DNA from: Oerskovia jenensis
Lineage (GTDB): Bacteria > Actinomycetota > Actinomycetes > Actinomycetales > Cellulomonadaceae
Direction: 5' to 3'
Length of the DNA: 64,000 nucleotides
Assembly: GCF_016907235.1 (NCBI RefSeq)
Contig: NZ_JAFBBO010000001.1
Span: 2,108,001 to 2,172,000, forward strand
Position 1 is the first letter of the stretch. Each line of letters opens with the position of its first letter. This document shows, in pieces, positions 35,269-44,007 of this stretch. A model generated the notes under the pieces. That model was not told where the DNA came from. It saw nothing but the letters and a program-made list of their open reading frames with translations, and searched no databases. Made by a program: the position numbers and the translations under genes.

Positions 35269-35339
35269 CGAGGTAGAGGGCTGCCGTCGAGGTAGAGGTC
35301 CGTAGCCCGCCATCTCGACGCAAGCCCTCTCTCTCGACG
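35269..35339. repeat. 71-bp hairpin repeat, copy 2
   Basis: Same orientation and length as the copy at 34742, with 11 substitutions, several of which weaken the hairpin. It lies between the GNAT promoter and the end of the HAD gene. Confidence 0.85.
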
Positions 35340-35353
35340 CCGGCTCCCGCGCC

Positions 35354-36295
35354 TCAGACCAGGCTGCGCAGCACCGCGACCGCACCGGCCTCGTCGATGC
35401 TGCCCGTGACCTCGTCCGCCGCCGCCTTGACCTCGGGCTCGGCGTGGCCCATGGCCACCCCGCGACCCGCCCAGCGCAGCATGTCGATGTCGTTGCTGCC
35501 GTCGCCCACGGCCACGGTCGCGCCCGGCGCCACGCCCAGCAGGCCGCGCACGCGCTCGAGGGCGCTCGCCTTGGTCACGCCGAGCGGCGCGATGTCCATC
35601 CACGCGGTCCAACCCACCGCGTACGTGACGTCACTCAGCCCCAGGGACCCGGCCAGCGCGCTGAACTCCTCGCTCGTCGACCCCGGGTTGCGCACCACGA
35701 CACGCGTGACCTCGCCCGACCACAGCTCCTCGAAGTCGACCACGTCGTGCACGCCGTCGAGCTCGCCGTGCGGGAAGAGGTCGTTCATGCGGAAGCCGAT
35801 CCCGACGTCCTCGACCGCGAACAGCGCGTCGGGGAGCTGGTCGCGCAGCAGGCGCAGCGCGTTCTCCGGGTTGAACGTGATCATCTCGTCGACCACGTAG
35901 CCCGTGGGCGACGCGTCGTCGAAGCGGGCCGTCACGGCGCCGTTCGAGCACACCATGTACCCCTCGGCGAGCCCCAGGCGCTCGGCGATGGGCAGCACCG
36001 CGATGAGCGACCGGCCCGACGAGAGCAGCACGTGGTGCCCCGCTGCGCGCACGGCCGCGATCGCGTCCGCGACGCCGTCGCTCAGGACGTCGTCGTGGCT
36101 CAGGATCGTGCCGTCGATGTCGAGCGCGACGAGCAGCGGCCCCTGCCCCGGACGGGCCGGGTGGGCGGCACCGGCCGCGTCGGACCGGGCGTCCGTGCCC
36201 GACGGCGCCACCTCGCCCGGGCGGGACGACGCGCCTGCGGGAGCGACGTCGTCGGGCCGGGGGGTGCTCGTGGCAGCCTGCGAAGGGCCCGTCAC
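35354..36295 (-). CDS. HAD-family (Cof-type) phosphatase
   Basis: 313 aa; the GTG at 36295 overlaps the serS stop (GTGA). About 50 low-complexity residues precede the catalytic domain. HAD motifs: [12 protein letters not shown] (nucleophile Asp), LLSSGRS, and [17 protein letters not shown] ... [26 protein letters not shown] (motifs III and IV). The large cap between motifs II and III is of the Cof (C2) type, whose members dephosphorylate sugar phosphates or cofactors. It is translationally coupled to serS, a pairing often seen in actinobacteria, although no functional link is established. Confidence 0.9.
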   Translation of the reverse strand: MTGPSQAATSTPRPDDVAPAGASSRPGEVAPSGTDARSDAAGAAHPARPGQGPLLVALDIDGTILSHDDVLSDGVADAIAAVRAAGHHVLLSSGRSLIAVLPIAERLGLAEGYMVCSNGAVTARFDDASPTGYVVDEMITFNPENALRLLRDQLPDALFAVEDVGIGFRMNDLFPHGELDGVHDVVDFEELWSGEVTRVVVRNPGSTSEEFSALAGSLGLSDVTYAVGWTAWMDIAPLGVTKASALERVRGLLGVAPGATVAVGDGSNDIDMLRWAGRGVAMGHAEPEVKAAADEVTGSIDEAGAVAVLRSLV

Positions 36296-37611
36296 TCTGC
36301 GCCCCTCGACGTGCCCTTCGACGAGCCCGACGCGACCACGGGCTCCAGGACCTCGAGCCCGCCCAGGTAGGGCCGCAGGCCCTCCGGGACGCGGACCGAG
36401 CCGTCGGGCTGCTGGTGGTTCTCGAGGATCGCGACGATCCAGCGCGTCGTGCCCAGCGTGCCGTTGAGCGTCGCGACCGTGCGGGTCTCGGACTTGCCGT
36501 CGACCTCGACACGCTCGCGCACGCCCAGGCGGCGGGCCTGGAACGTGGTGCAGTTCGAGGTCGAGGTCAGCTCGAGGTAGCGCTCCTGCGTGGGCAGCCA
36601 GGCCTCGCAGTCGAACTTGCGCGCGGCGCTCGACCCGAGGTCGCCCGCCGCGGTGTCGATCACGCGGTACGGCAGCTCGCACGCGCGCAGCATGGCCTCC
36701 TCCCAGCCCAGGAGACGCTGGTGCTCGGCCTCGGCCTCGGCCGGGTCGATGTAGCTGAACATCTCGACCTTGTGGAACTGGTGCACGCGGATGATGCCGC
36801 GCGTGTCCTTGCCGTACGAGCCGGCCTCGCGGCGGTAGCACGCGCTCCAGCCCGCGTAGCGCTTGGGGCCGTCCGACAGGTCGAGGATCTCGCCCGAGTG
36901 GTAGCCCGCGAGCGCGACCTCGCTCGTGCCGACGAGGTACAGGTCGTCGGCCTCGAGACGGTAGATCTCGTCCGCGTGCTCGCCCAGGAAGCCCGTGCCC
37001 TGCATGATCTCGGGGCGCACGAGCGTGGGCGTGATGACAGGTGTGAAGCCCGCCTGGATCGCCTGGTCCATGGCCGCGTTGAGCAGCGCGAGCTCGAGGC
37101 GCGCCCCGACCCCGGTCAGGTAGTAGAAGCGGGCGCCCGACACCTTGGCGCCGCGCTCGGTGTCGATCGCGCGCAGGCCCTCGCCCAGCTCGAGGTGGTC
37201 GCGGGGCGTGAAGCCCTCGGCCGCGAAGTCGCGGATGGTGCCCTCCTCGCGGAGCACGACGTAGTCGTCCTCGCCGCCGGGGGGCGCACCCTCGATCACG
37301 TTCGAGATCTTGTACAGGATCGTCTTGAGCTGGGCCTCGGCGTCGTCGGCGTCCTTCTGACGCGCCTTGACGCCTTCCGCGAGCTGCTTGGTGTGCGCGA
37401 GCAGGGCGGTCTTCTCCTCGCCCTTGGCCTGCGCGACCTTCTTGCCCAGGGACTTCTGCTCGGCACGCATCTGCTCGAAGTCCGTCAGCGCGCTGCGACG
37501 GCGGGAGTCGGCGTCCAGCGCCTGGTCCACGAGGGCGGGGTCGTCGCCGCGAGCCACCTGGCTGGCGCGGACGACGTCGGGGTTGTCGCGCAGAAGTCGA
37601 AGATCGATCAC
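36292..37611 (-). CDS. serS: Seryl-tRNA synthetase
   Basis: 439 aa if started at the GTG at 37611, which sits six bases behind TACCCT; a preceding GTG at 37614 is the alternative. The N-terminal coiled-coil arm (residues about 30-105, [24 protein letters not shown]) contacts the tRNA. The class II core shows motif 1 near 180 ([24 protein letters not shown]), motif 2 [24 protein letters not shown] and motif 3 [18 protein letters not shown]. It charges tRNA-Ser with serine; two tRNA-Ser genes are in this window. Confidence 0.97.
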   Translation of the reverse strand: MIDLRLLRDNPDVVRASQVARGDDPALVDQALDADSRRRSALTDFEQMRAEQKSLGKKVAQAKGEEKTALLAHTKQLAEGVKARQKDADDAEAQLKTILYKISNVIEGAPPGGEDDYVVLREEGTIRDFAAEGFTPRDHLELGEGLRAIDTERGAKVSGARFYYLTGVGARLELALLNAAMDQAIQAGFTPVITPTLVRPEIMQGTGFLGEHADEIYRLEADDLYLVGTSEVALAGYHSGEILDLSDGPKRYAGWSACYRREAGSYGKDTRGIIRVHQFHKVEMFSYIDPAEAEAEHQRLLGWEEAMLRACELPYRVIDTAAGDLGSSAARKFDCEAWLPTQERYLELTSTSNCTTFQARRLGVRERVEVDGKSETRTVATLNGTLGTTRWIVAILENHQQPDGSVRVPEGLRPYLGGLEVLEPVVASGSSKGTSRGAE

Positions 37612-37617
37612 CACTAG

Positions 37618-37623
37618 AGGGTA
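37618..37623 (-). promoter_or_regulatory. Leaderless-type -10 element of serS
   Basis: TACCCT on the minus strand, six bases before the second of two adjacent GTG codons (37611). The spacing favours that codon as the start. Confidence 0.5.
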
Positions 37624-37651
37624 TCCAACGCGCAGAGGAGCGCGGCACGGG

Positions 37652-37677
37652 GCCCGCCGACGGCAGGTGCTGCGGGC
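37652..37677 (-). terminator. Possible terminator of the siderophore operon
   Basis: GCCCGC (37652-37657) pairs with GCGGGC (37672-37677) just after the ATPase stop. The stem is short, so the call is tentative. Confidence 0.4.
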
Positions 37678-37684
37678 GGACTGC

Positions 37685-38590
37685 TCACCCTCGGCGCCCC
37701 AGCGGGATCACGAGCGGCGTCCCCGTGACCGGGTCGTCGATGATCGTGCAGCGCAGCCCGAACACCTCCTCGACCAGCTCGGCCGTCACGATCTCGCCCG
37801 GCGCCCCCTGCGCGACCACGGCCCCGTCCTTCATCGCGACGAGGTGCGTCGCGTAGCGGCAGGCGTGGTTGAGGTCGTGCAGCACCGCGACGAGCGTGCG
37901 GCCCTCGCGGTTGAGGTCGCCGAACAGCTCGAGCAGCTCGATCTGGTGCGCGATGTCGAGGAACGTCGTGGGCTCGTCGAGCAGCAGCAGCTCGGTCTCC
38001 TGCGCGAGCACCATCGACACCCACACGCGCTGGCGCTGCCCACCGGACAGCTCGTCGACGGGCCGGGCCGACAGCGGCGTGACCTGCGTGGCCGCGAGCG
38101 CCCGCACGACGGCGTCCTCGTCCTCGCGCGACCACTGCCGCAGGAGCTTCTGGTGCGGGTAGCGGCCGCGGGCCACCAGGTCCGCGACCGTGATCCCGTC
38201 GGGCGCGATCGACGTCTGGGGCAGGAGCCCGAGCCGCCGCGCGACCTCCTTGGCCTTGTAGGACGTGATGGTCTTCCCGTCGAGCACGACCTGCCCCGCG
38301 CTCGGGGTGAGCAGCCGCGACAGGGCCCGCAGCAGCGTCGACTTGCCGCACGCGTTGGGCCCGACGATCACGGTGAAGGACCGGTCGGGGATCGCGACGT
38401 CGAGCCCCTGGGACACGATGCGCTCGTGGTACCCGATGCTGAGGCCCTCGGCGCGCAGCCGGGGTTCACCGGGCTCGCCCGGCGCACCAGGCACAGCCGG
38501 CCCGACGGCGAGGCTCCCCGCGGGCGCGTCGGCCGGGGTCGTGGTCGCCGGGTGCGCCGGGGTCGCCGGCGTCGTGGTCGTGGCGGTCAT
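37685..38590 (-). CDS. Iron-siderophore ABC transporter ATPase
   Basis: 301 aa from ATG at 38590, which has GAGGAG in front; a GTG at 38647 overlapping the permease stop would add 19 residues. The first 45 residues are Pro/Thr/Ala-rich. FepC/FecE-type ATPase: Walker [14 protein letters not shown]-loop [28 protein letters not shown], signature [14 protein letters not shown], Walker [14 protein letters not shown]-loop [12 protein letters not shown]. It powers uptake through the two FecCD permeases upstream. It is the last gene of the operon. Confidence 0.95.
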   Translation of the reverse strand: MTATTTTPATPAHPATTTPADAPAGSLAVGPAVPGAPGEPGEPRLRAEGLSIGYHERIVSQGLDVAIPDRSFTVIVGPNACGKSTLLRALSRLLTPSAGQVVLDGKTITSYKAKEVARRLGLLPQTSIAPDGITVADLVARGRYPHQKLLRQWSREDEDAVVRALAATQVTPLSARPVDELSGGQRQRVWVSMVLAQETELLLLDEPTTFLDIAHQIELLELFGDLNREGRTLVAVLHDLNHACRYATHLVAMKDGAVVAQGAPGEIVTAELVEEVFGLRCTIIDDPVTGTPLVIPLGRRG

Positions 38591-38643
38591 CGCCGTCTCC
38601 TCGGGAGGGGTGGGGCTGGTCGGGGCCGTGCGGGTCCGGGTGC

Positions 38644-39783
38644 TCACTGGCGCCTCGCCTCCCGGGCGAGCAGCCACACGAGGTAGCAGCCGCCGATGCT
38701 GACGGTCACGACGCCCACGGGGAGCTGCGTGGGCGCGAACGCGCGCTGCGCGACGAGGTCGCTCGCGGCGAGCAGCGCTGCCCCCATGGCAGCCGAGGAC
38801 GCGAGGCCGACGGTCGCGCCGCGCGTGAGGCGTCGGGCGAGCTGGGGGGCGGCGAGCGAGATGAACGCGATGGGTCCGGCCGCGGCCGTGACGAGCGCGG
38901 TGAGCGCGACCCCCACGACGACGAGCGAGAGCCGCGTGCGTTCGGAGCGGACGCCGAGGGCCTGCGCGGCGTCGTCGCCCATCTCGAGGACGTTCATGCG
39001 TCGCCCCAGGAGGAGCAGGGGCGGCACGAGGACCGCGAGGATGAGCACGACGGGCAGCACCTGGGTCCAGGACAGCCCGTTGAGGCTGCCCGCTCCCCAG
39101 GTCGCGGCGGCCATGGCGCGCGCGAGGTCGGCCTTGAGGATGAGCCACGTGTTGACCGACGCGAGCATGGCGCTGATCGCGATGCCGACGATGATGAGCC
39201 GGAAGCCCTGGACGCCGTTCTTGTACGCGAGCAGGTAGACGATGCCCGCGGTCGCGAGCCCGCCGATCATGGCCCCGGCGGCGACCGCGCTGTACGAGCC
39301 GCCGAGCAGCAGGATCACGACGAGCGCCCCGGTGTACGCGCCCGTGTTGAACCCGATGATGTCCGGGCTGCCGAGGGGGTTGCGGGTCAGGGACTGGAAG
39401 ATCGCGCCGCTCATGCCGAGAGCACCGCCGAGCAGGATCGCGAGCAGGACGCGCGGCAGGCGCCACTCGACGACGACCATGCGGATCACCTCGGGGGCGT
39501 CGCCCGTGAGGGCGCGCAGCACGTCGGGCACGGCGACGGCGTAGTCGCCGACCCCGAGCGCGACGACGCCCACGGCCGCGGCGAGCACCACGAGCACGAG
39601 GGTCACGACGGCGGCGCGCACGTCGAGGCGGGCGGAGAACCGTCCGCGGCGCGAGCGCACGACGCGGGTCGGTCGGCCGAAGTCGAGGCGGGCGCGCGGT
39701 GCCCCCGGGCCTCCCGTCGCTCCCGGGGGCGTCCCGGGAGCCGCGGCGTCCTCGGCACGCGGCGTCTGCACGGGCGCGGTCAC
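38644..39783 (-). CDS. Iron-siderophore ABC permease (FecCD family), second subunit
   Basis: 379 aa; GTG at 39783 overlaps the preceding stop (GTGA). After a 55-residue hydrophilic N-terminus there are about nine membrane segments. FecCD signatures: EWRLPRVLLAILLGGALGMSGAIFQSLTRNPLGSPDIIGFNTGA, LGVRSERTRLSLVVVGVALTALVTAAAGPIAFISLAAPQLARRL and a C-terminal AFAPTQLPVGVVTVSIGGCYLVWLL. It pairs with the other permease to form the transport channel. Confidence 0.95.
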   Translation of the reverse strand: MTAPVQTPRAEDAAAPGTPPGATGGPGAPRARLDFGRPTRVVRSRRGRFSARLDVRAAVVTLVLVVLAAAVGVVALGVGDYAVAVPDVLRALTGDAPEVIRMVVVEWRLPRVLLAILLGGALGMSGAIFQSLTRNPLGSPDIIGFNTGAYTGALVVILLLGGSYSAVAAGAMIGGLATAGIVYLLAYKNGVQGFRLIIVGIAISAMLASVNTWLILKADLARAMAAATWGAGSLNGLSWTQVLPVVLILAVLVPPLLLLGRRMNVLEMGDDAAQALGVRSERTRLSLVVVGVALTALVTAAAGPIAFISLAAPQLARRLTRGATVGLASSAAMGAALLAASDLVAQRAFAPTQLPVGVVTVSIGGCYLVWLLAREARRQ

Positions 39784-40883
39784 AGCCCGCTCACCTGCCT
39801 GCGTCGCACGAGCCAGATGAGGACCGGGGCGCCGACGAACGCGGTCACGATGCCGACCTGCAGCTCGGCGGGCCGCAGGACCAGGCGCGCTGCGACGTCG
39901 GACACCAGGAGCAGGACGGGCGACAGGACGAGCGTGTAGGACAGGATCCACCGCTGGTCCGGGCCCACGATCCAGCGGGCGACGTGCGGGACCATGAGCC
40001 CCACGAACCCGATGGGGCCCGCGGCGGCCGTCGCGGCCCCGCACAGGAGGGTCACGGCGATCACGACGATCGTGCGGGTGCGGTGGATGCTGGCCCCGAG
40101 GGACCGGGCGAGGTCGTCGCCGAGCGCGACCGCGTTGAGCGGGCGTGCGGCGACGACCGCGAGCACGACGCCCACGAGGATGAACGGCGTGACCGTCCCG
40201 ACCATCTCCCACGAACGGTTGCTGAGCGTGCCCGCCCCCCAGTAGCGCATCTTGTCGAAGACCTGCGGGTTGAGCAGCGTGATCCCCGACGAGATCCCGC
40301 CCAGCACGGCGCCGATCGAGATGCCGGCGAGCGTGAGGCGGATCGGTGTCGCTCCCCCGCGCCCGAGCGAACCGATGAGGTAGACCACGACGGTCGTCAC
40401 GATGGCCCCGAGGAACGCGAACCAGATGTACTGCTGGATGTTGACGACGCCGAACGTCGCGACCCCGAGCACCACGGCGAACCCCGCGCCCGCGTTGACG
40501 CCCAGGATGCCGGGGTCGGCGAGCGGGTTGCGGGTCAGCGCCTGGATGAGTGCGCCCGAGAGCCCGAGCGCGACCCCGACCAGCAGGCCCAGGGCCGTGC
40601 GGGGCAGGCGCAGGTCGCGCAGGATGACCACGTCGTTCGGGTCGGCGCCGGGCGCGCCGACGAGCGCCGACCACACCGCGGCGAGCGGGATCGTCTTGGA
40701 GCCCACGGCGAGGCTCACGAAGACCATCACGACCAGGACCCCGACGGCGACGAGCAGCCACGCGGTCCGCGTCGCGTTGGTCGCGGCGAGCCCGGGCGCC
40801 TTGTCGGGGGTGCTCGCGGCCTGGGCCGCGCCGGGTGGCGGGCCGTCCTGGGTGGGTGCGGGGACGCGTTCGGTCGTCGTCAT
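39780..40883 (-). CDS. Iron-siderophore ABC permease (FecCD family), first subunit
   Basis: 367 aa from ATG at 40883, two bases after the stop of the reductase gene. FecCD signatures: DLRLPRTALGLLVGVALGLSGALIQALTRNPLADPGILGVNAGA, AAGPIGFVGLMVPHVARWIVG, LRPAELQVGIVTAFVGAPVLIWLVRR. About nine membrane segments. It forms a heterodimer with the product of the next gene. Confidence 0.95.
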   Translation of the reverse strand: MTTTERVPAPTQDGPPPGAAQAASTPDKAPGLAATNATRTAWLLVAVGVLVVMVFVSLAVGSKTIPLAAVWSALVGAPGADPNDVVILRDLRLPRTALGLLVGVALGLSGALIQALTRNPLADPGILGVNAGAGFAVVLGVATFGVVNIQQYIWFAFLGAIVTTVVVYLIGSLGRGGATPIRLTLAGISIGAVLGGISSGITLLNPQVFDKMRYWGAGTLSNRSWEMVGTVTPFILVGVVLAVVAARPLNAVALGDDLARSLGASIHRTRTIVVIAVTLLCGAATAAAGPIGFVGLMVPHVARWIVGPDQRWILSYTLVLSPVLLLVSDVAARLVLRPAELQVGIVTAFVGAPVLIWLVRRRQVSGL

Positions 40884-40884
40884 C

Positions 40885-41760
40885 TCACAGCCCCAGCGAC
40901 TCGAGCTTGTCGAAGTACGCGTCGGTGATCTCTTCCTCGTCACGGTCCTCGTCCGCCCACAGGGCGTCGATCCACGCCTTGACGCTCGGGTCGAGGTTCT
41001 CCCAGCGCTCCTCCCACTCCTCGGCACCCGCGGTCCAGTACCCGATGCTCTTGTAGGCCGTGACCGGCAGGCCGCGCTCGTGGCGCAGGTACTTGCGGAC
41101 GGCGCGCAGCACCGTGGTCTCGCCCGCGAACCAGACGTACCCGACGCCGTCGGGCAGGTCGATGCTCCGCAGGATCTCCTCGAGCCGGCACGGGCCGTGG
41201 CCGTTGCCGCCGTAGACCCACGCGATGTCGACGTCGGGGTTCACGGGGAAGGACTGGCGGTGGCCCGCGTCGGGCACCTCGACGACGACGCGCGTGCGCA
41301 CGCCCGCCGGGGCCTGCTCGATCAGCCGGCCGACCGCTGGCAGGCCCGTCGCGTCCGCGAGGAGGATCTGCCAGGCGAGGTCCGCGGGCGGGTCGTAGAG
41401 CCCGCGCGGGGAGTTCAGCCCGACGACGTCGCCCGGCTTCGCGTGCTGCGCCCAGGTCGCGGCGACTCCCCCGTCGTGCACGACGAAGTCGATCACGACC
41501 AGGCCCGACGCGGGCACGGCGCGGATCGTGTAGGTCCGCATGGGCGAGGGCACCACGCCCTCGGGGTAGTCCCACGAGTCCTCGGTCGCGAACGGCAGGA
41601 CCGGCTCGGCCTCGCCCGGAGCAGGGAGGAACACGCGCACGTACTCGTCGCCGACGCCCGTGGACTCGAAGTCCGCGAGGCCCTCGCCGCCCAGCGTGAC
41701 CCGGATCATGCCGGCGGTCAGGCGCTCGACGGCCACGACCTCGGCGCGGTGGATGCGCAT
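40885..41760 (-). CDS. Siderophore-interacting protein (ferric-siderophore reductase)
   Basis: 291 aa; its ATG shares one base with the stop of the binding-protein gene (TGATG). It is a ViuB-type flavin reductase: the FAD-binding motif MRTYTIRAV near residue 80, a second FAD segment HAKPGDVVGLNSPRGLY, and the NAD(P)H-binding SIP C-terminal domain with WVYGGNGHG, YVWFAGETTVLRAVRKYLRHERGLP and YWTAG. It reduces imported Fe(III)-siderophore in the cytoplasm to release Fe(II). Its position between binding protein and permeases couples import to iron release. Confidence 0.93.
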   Translation of the reverse strand: MRIHRAEVVAVERLTAGMIRVTLGGEGLADFESTGVGDEYVRVFLPAPGEAEPVLPFATEDSWDYPEGVVPSPMRTYTIRAVPASGLVVIDFVVHDGGVAATWAQHAKPGDVVGLNSPRGLYDPPADLAWQILLADATGLPAVGRLIEQAPAGVRTRVVVEVPDAGHRQSFPVNPDVDIAWVYGGNGHGPCRLEEILRSIDLPDGVGYVWFAGETTVLRAVRKYLRHERGLPVTAYKSIGYWTAGAEEWEERWENLDPSVKAWIDALWADEDRDEEEITDAYFDKLESLGL

Positions 41761-42752
41761 CACGGCAGCAGCGCCTTCTCGACGACCTCGAGGAACGCGT
41801 ACTGGCCGCTGGGCGAGCCGTAGATCATCTCGAGGTCGTGCACGGCGATGTTCCCGTTCGCGACGAACGGCAGCGACGTCCACAGGCCGTTGCCCGCGAG
41901 CTCGGCGAACGGGTCGGTGAGCTCGCCCGTCTTCTCGTCGGGGGCCGTCGAGGTGAAGACCCAGTCGATGCCCGCGAGCTGCTCGAGCTGCTCGGTGCCG
42001 AGCGTGGTGCCCTCCGCACCCTCGGCGAGCGGCGTGATCTTCAGGCCGAGGTCGTCGAAGACGAGGCACGGCGTGCCGTAGCAGGACACGATGACGTCCC
42101 CCTCGCCGTAGCCGACCGGCCCGACGACCGGGTCGATGCCCGCTGCGGCGAGCCGCGCCTTCACGTCGTCGACCTTGGCCTGGTACCTCGCGGTCCAGGC
42201 GTCGTGCTCGGCGACCTTGTCGAACGCCTTCGCGACCTCGGCGAAGCTCTCGCGCCAGTCGCGGCCGTCGAACCCGTTGAAGCTGTACGTCGGGGCGATG
42301 TCGGGGAGCTTGGTCACGAGCTCGTCGTCGTAGCCCAGGCCGTTGAGGATCACGTCGGGCTCGGCGGCGAGGATCTCCTCGTAGTTGTACTCGGGGAAGT
42401 TCTCGAACGTCTTGATGCCCTCGAGGGCCTTCTGGTCGAAGAACGACGGGAAGGTCGTGTACCCCTGCGAGCGGATCGGCTGGGAGTCCGCGAGCGGGAT
42501 GCCGAGCGTGATGAGCATGTCGAGGTCGGTCGTGTAGACGCCGAGCGCGGCCTGCGGGTCGGCCGGGATCGTGGTCTCGCCGAACGCGCTCTCGACCGTG
42601 CGGGTCCCGGCCTCGCCGGCACCGGAGCCGGCGCCGGAGCCCGCGTCGGTGCCCGAGGCGCACGCGCCGAGCAGCAGGGCGAACGTCGCCGCGGAGGCGG
42701 CGAGCAGGGCTGAGCGGGTGGTGCGGGCGGTGCGGGTGGCGCGTGCGGTCAT
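41760..42752 (-). CDS. Iron-siderophore binding lipoprotein, first copy
   Basis: 330 aa. The signal peptide SALLAASAATFALLLGACASG ends with a lipobox. The mature protein has the two-lobe periplasmic-binding fold of FepB/FhuD type: VESAFGETTIPADPQAALGVYTTDLDMLITLGIP, YNYEEILAAEPDVILNG, and GIDWVFTSTAPDE. It delivers a ferric siderophore to the FecCD permeases. The start is ATG at 42752 with AGGACG in front. A different binding-protein gene lies directly upstream, so the importer probably handles more than one siderophore form. Confidence 0.9.
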   Translation of the reverse strand: MTARATRTARTTRSALLAASAATFALLLGACASGTDAGSGAGSGAGEAGTRTVESAFGETTIPADPQAALGVYTTDLDMLITLGIPLADSQPIRSQGYTTFPSFFDQKALEGIKTFENFPEYNYEEILAAEPDVILNGLGYDDELVTKLPDIAPTYSFNGFDGRDWRESFAEVAKAFDKVAEHDAWTARYQAKVDDVKARLAAAGIDPVVGPVGYGEGDVIVSCYGTPCLVFDDLGLKITPLAEGAEGTTLGTEQLEQLAGIDWVFTSTAPDEKTGELTDPFAELAGNGLWTSLPFVANGNIAVHDLEMIYGSPSGQYAFLEVVEKALLP

Positions 42753-42845
42753 GGGACGTCCTGATTCGGGAGGGGCCGCGGGAGCCGCGGCGGATGGGTC
42801 GGGGTGGCGGGTGGGACCGGTGGGTCCGCGGCCGGGTGCGTGGGC

Positions 42846-42899
42846 CGGGCGGGCGTGGGCCGGGCGCCGGCCCGGGCCGGGCCGTCGGCCGGGCCGCGA
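42846..42899 (-). repeat. GC-only inverted-repeat cluster between the two binding-protein genes
   Basis: The 154-bp gap holds overlapping GGGCCGGGC/GCCCGGCCC repeats that can form several hairpins, suggesting partial termination or mRNA processing between the two genes. Confidence 0.45.
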
Positions 42900-42906
42900 C
42901 CCAGGG

Positions 42907-43938
42907 TCAGAGCAGGCGCGCGGCCTCGCGCAGGTCTTCGGCGAAGACCTGCGCCGTCAGGGCGAGCCCGTTGTTGCGGTCGTAGCCGAGCTCGGCGACG
43001 CGGCCCGCCTGGACGGCGGGCACTGCCAGCCACGCGGGGTTGGTGGCCGCGGGGTCGTCGGGGTTCTGGAGGACGATCAGGTCGGCGTCGTGGAAGACGT
43101 CGAGGTTCTCGAACGAGTACCTCGACACCGAGCCGTTGCTCTGCCCGGCCTCGGGAAGCACGAGGTCCATGCCGACGTCGCGCGCGACGCCCGAGCAGAA
43201 GCTGTCGGGCTCCTGGATCCAGAACCCCTCCGCGTCGCACCCGGCGACGACGACCTTGCGGCCCGCCACGAGCGGGGCGATCTCGGCGGCGACGTCCGCG
43301 ACCGTGGCGTCGTAGGCGTCGATCGCCTCGGTCGCCTGCTGCTCGCGGCCGAACGCGGCGAGCTGGCGACGCAGCGACGCCTTCCAGTCGGGGTCGTCGT
43401 CGCCGACGACGAGGACGGGAGCGATGCCCTCGGCCAGCAGCTCGTTCTCCTGGTAGAAGTTCCACCATCCCGCGCCGACGACGAGCATGTCGGGCGAGTG
43501 GGACAGGATCGCCTCCGCGTTGGGCTCCATGTTGGAACCGCCGAGATGCTCGACCCCCTGCGGCAGGTGCGCCATGAGGTGGCTCTCGTCGGACCACTCG
43601 GTCGCCACGATCGGCAGCCCGGCGAGCAGCGCGAACTCGAGTCCCGCGCGGGCCTCGAGGACGACGACGCGCTCGGGGTGCAGGGGAAGGTCGGTGCGGT
43701 AGCCGTCGTGCTCGAACGGCTGGGTCTCCCCGCCCGAGGCCGAGCCGGACCCGGCCTGTCCGTCGCCGCACGCGGCGAGGATCCCGGCGACCGTCAGCGC
43801 CCCGGCGCCGATCAGGAAGTCGCGGCGGGTGATCGCCGCGACGATCCGCTGCCAGTGCTCCTCGGCGACGGGAGGACGCTCGGCGACGTGGGACGTCACG
43901 TCGGATGCGTCGGGACGGGCAGGCAGGACGAGGGTCAC
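42907..43938 (-). CDS. Iron-siderophore binding lipoprotein, second copy (Tat-type signal)
   Basis: 343 aa from GTG at 43938 with GGGAGC in front. The N-terminus is unusual: about 35 polar residues, then TRRDFLIGAGALTVAGILAACG, combining a twin-arginine motif (RRDF) with a lipobox. The mature part is a FhuD-like fold: HPERVVVLEARAGLEFALLAGLPIVAT, AILSHSPDMLVVGAGWWN, and a C-terminal lobe ending QVFAEDLREAARLL. It differs clearly from the neighbouring binding protein, so the two may recognise different siderophores, or ferri- and apo-forms. The iron box at 43989 lies about 50 bp upstream. Confidence 0.9.
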   Translation of the reverse strand: MTLVLPARPDASDVTSHVAERPPVAEEHWQRIVAAITRRDFLIGAGALTVAGILAACGDGQAGSGSASGGETQPFEHDGYRTDLPLHPERVVVLEARAGLEFALLAGLPIVATEWSDESHLMAHLPQGVEHLGGSNMEPNAEAILSHSPDMLVVGAGWWNFYQENELLAEGIAPVLVVGDDDPDWKASLRRQLAAFGREQQATEAIDAYDATVADVAAEIAPLVAGRKVVVAGCDAEGFWIQEPDSFCSGVARDVGMDLVLPEAGQSNGSVSRYSFENLDVFHDADLIVLQNPDDPAATNPAWLAVPAVQAGRVAELGYDRNNGLALTAQVFAEDLREAARLL

Positions 43939-43988
43939 AGAAGCTCCCGGGCAGGGGACGGTGACGCGACAGTCCCCGTCAGAGGTGG

Positions 43989-44007
43989 TTAGGTATCCCT
44001 ACCCTAA
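43989..44007. promoter_or_regulatory. DtxR/IdeR-type iron box (siderophore uptake operon)
   Basis: TTAGGTATCCCTACCCTAA matches the DtxR consensus TTAGGTTAGGCTAACCTAA at 14 of 19 positions, with intact outer TTAGG/CCTAA arms. It precedes the binding-protein gene and overlaps the stop codon of the AraC gene. Iron-loaded DtxR/IdeR should repress here. Confidence 0.8.

Noticed and set aside
34742-35339. Possible IS element around the GNAT gene
   Set aside because: The flanking repeats are direct, not terminal inverted, and the enclosed gene is an acetyltransferase, not a transposase.
37614-38351. Minus-strand frame overlapping the siderophore ATPase
   Set aside because: It is an alternative frame of the ATPase gene, whose Walker motifs are intact in the chosen frame.
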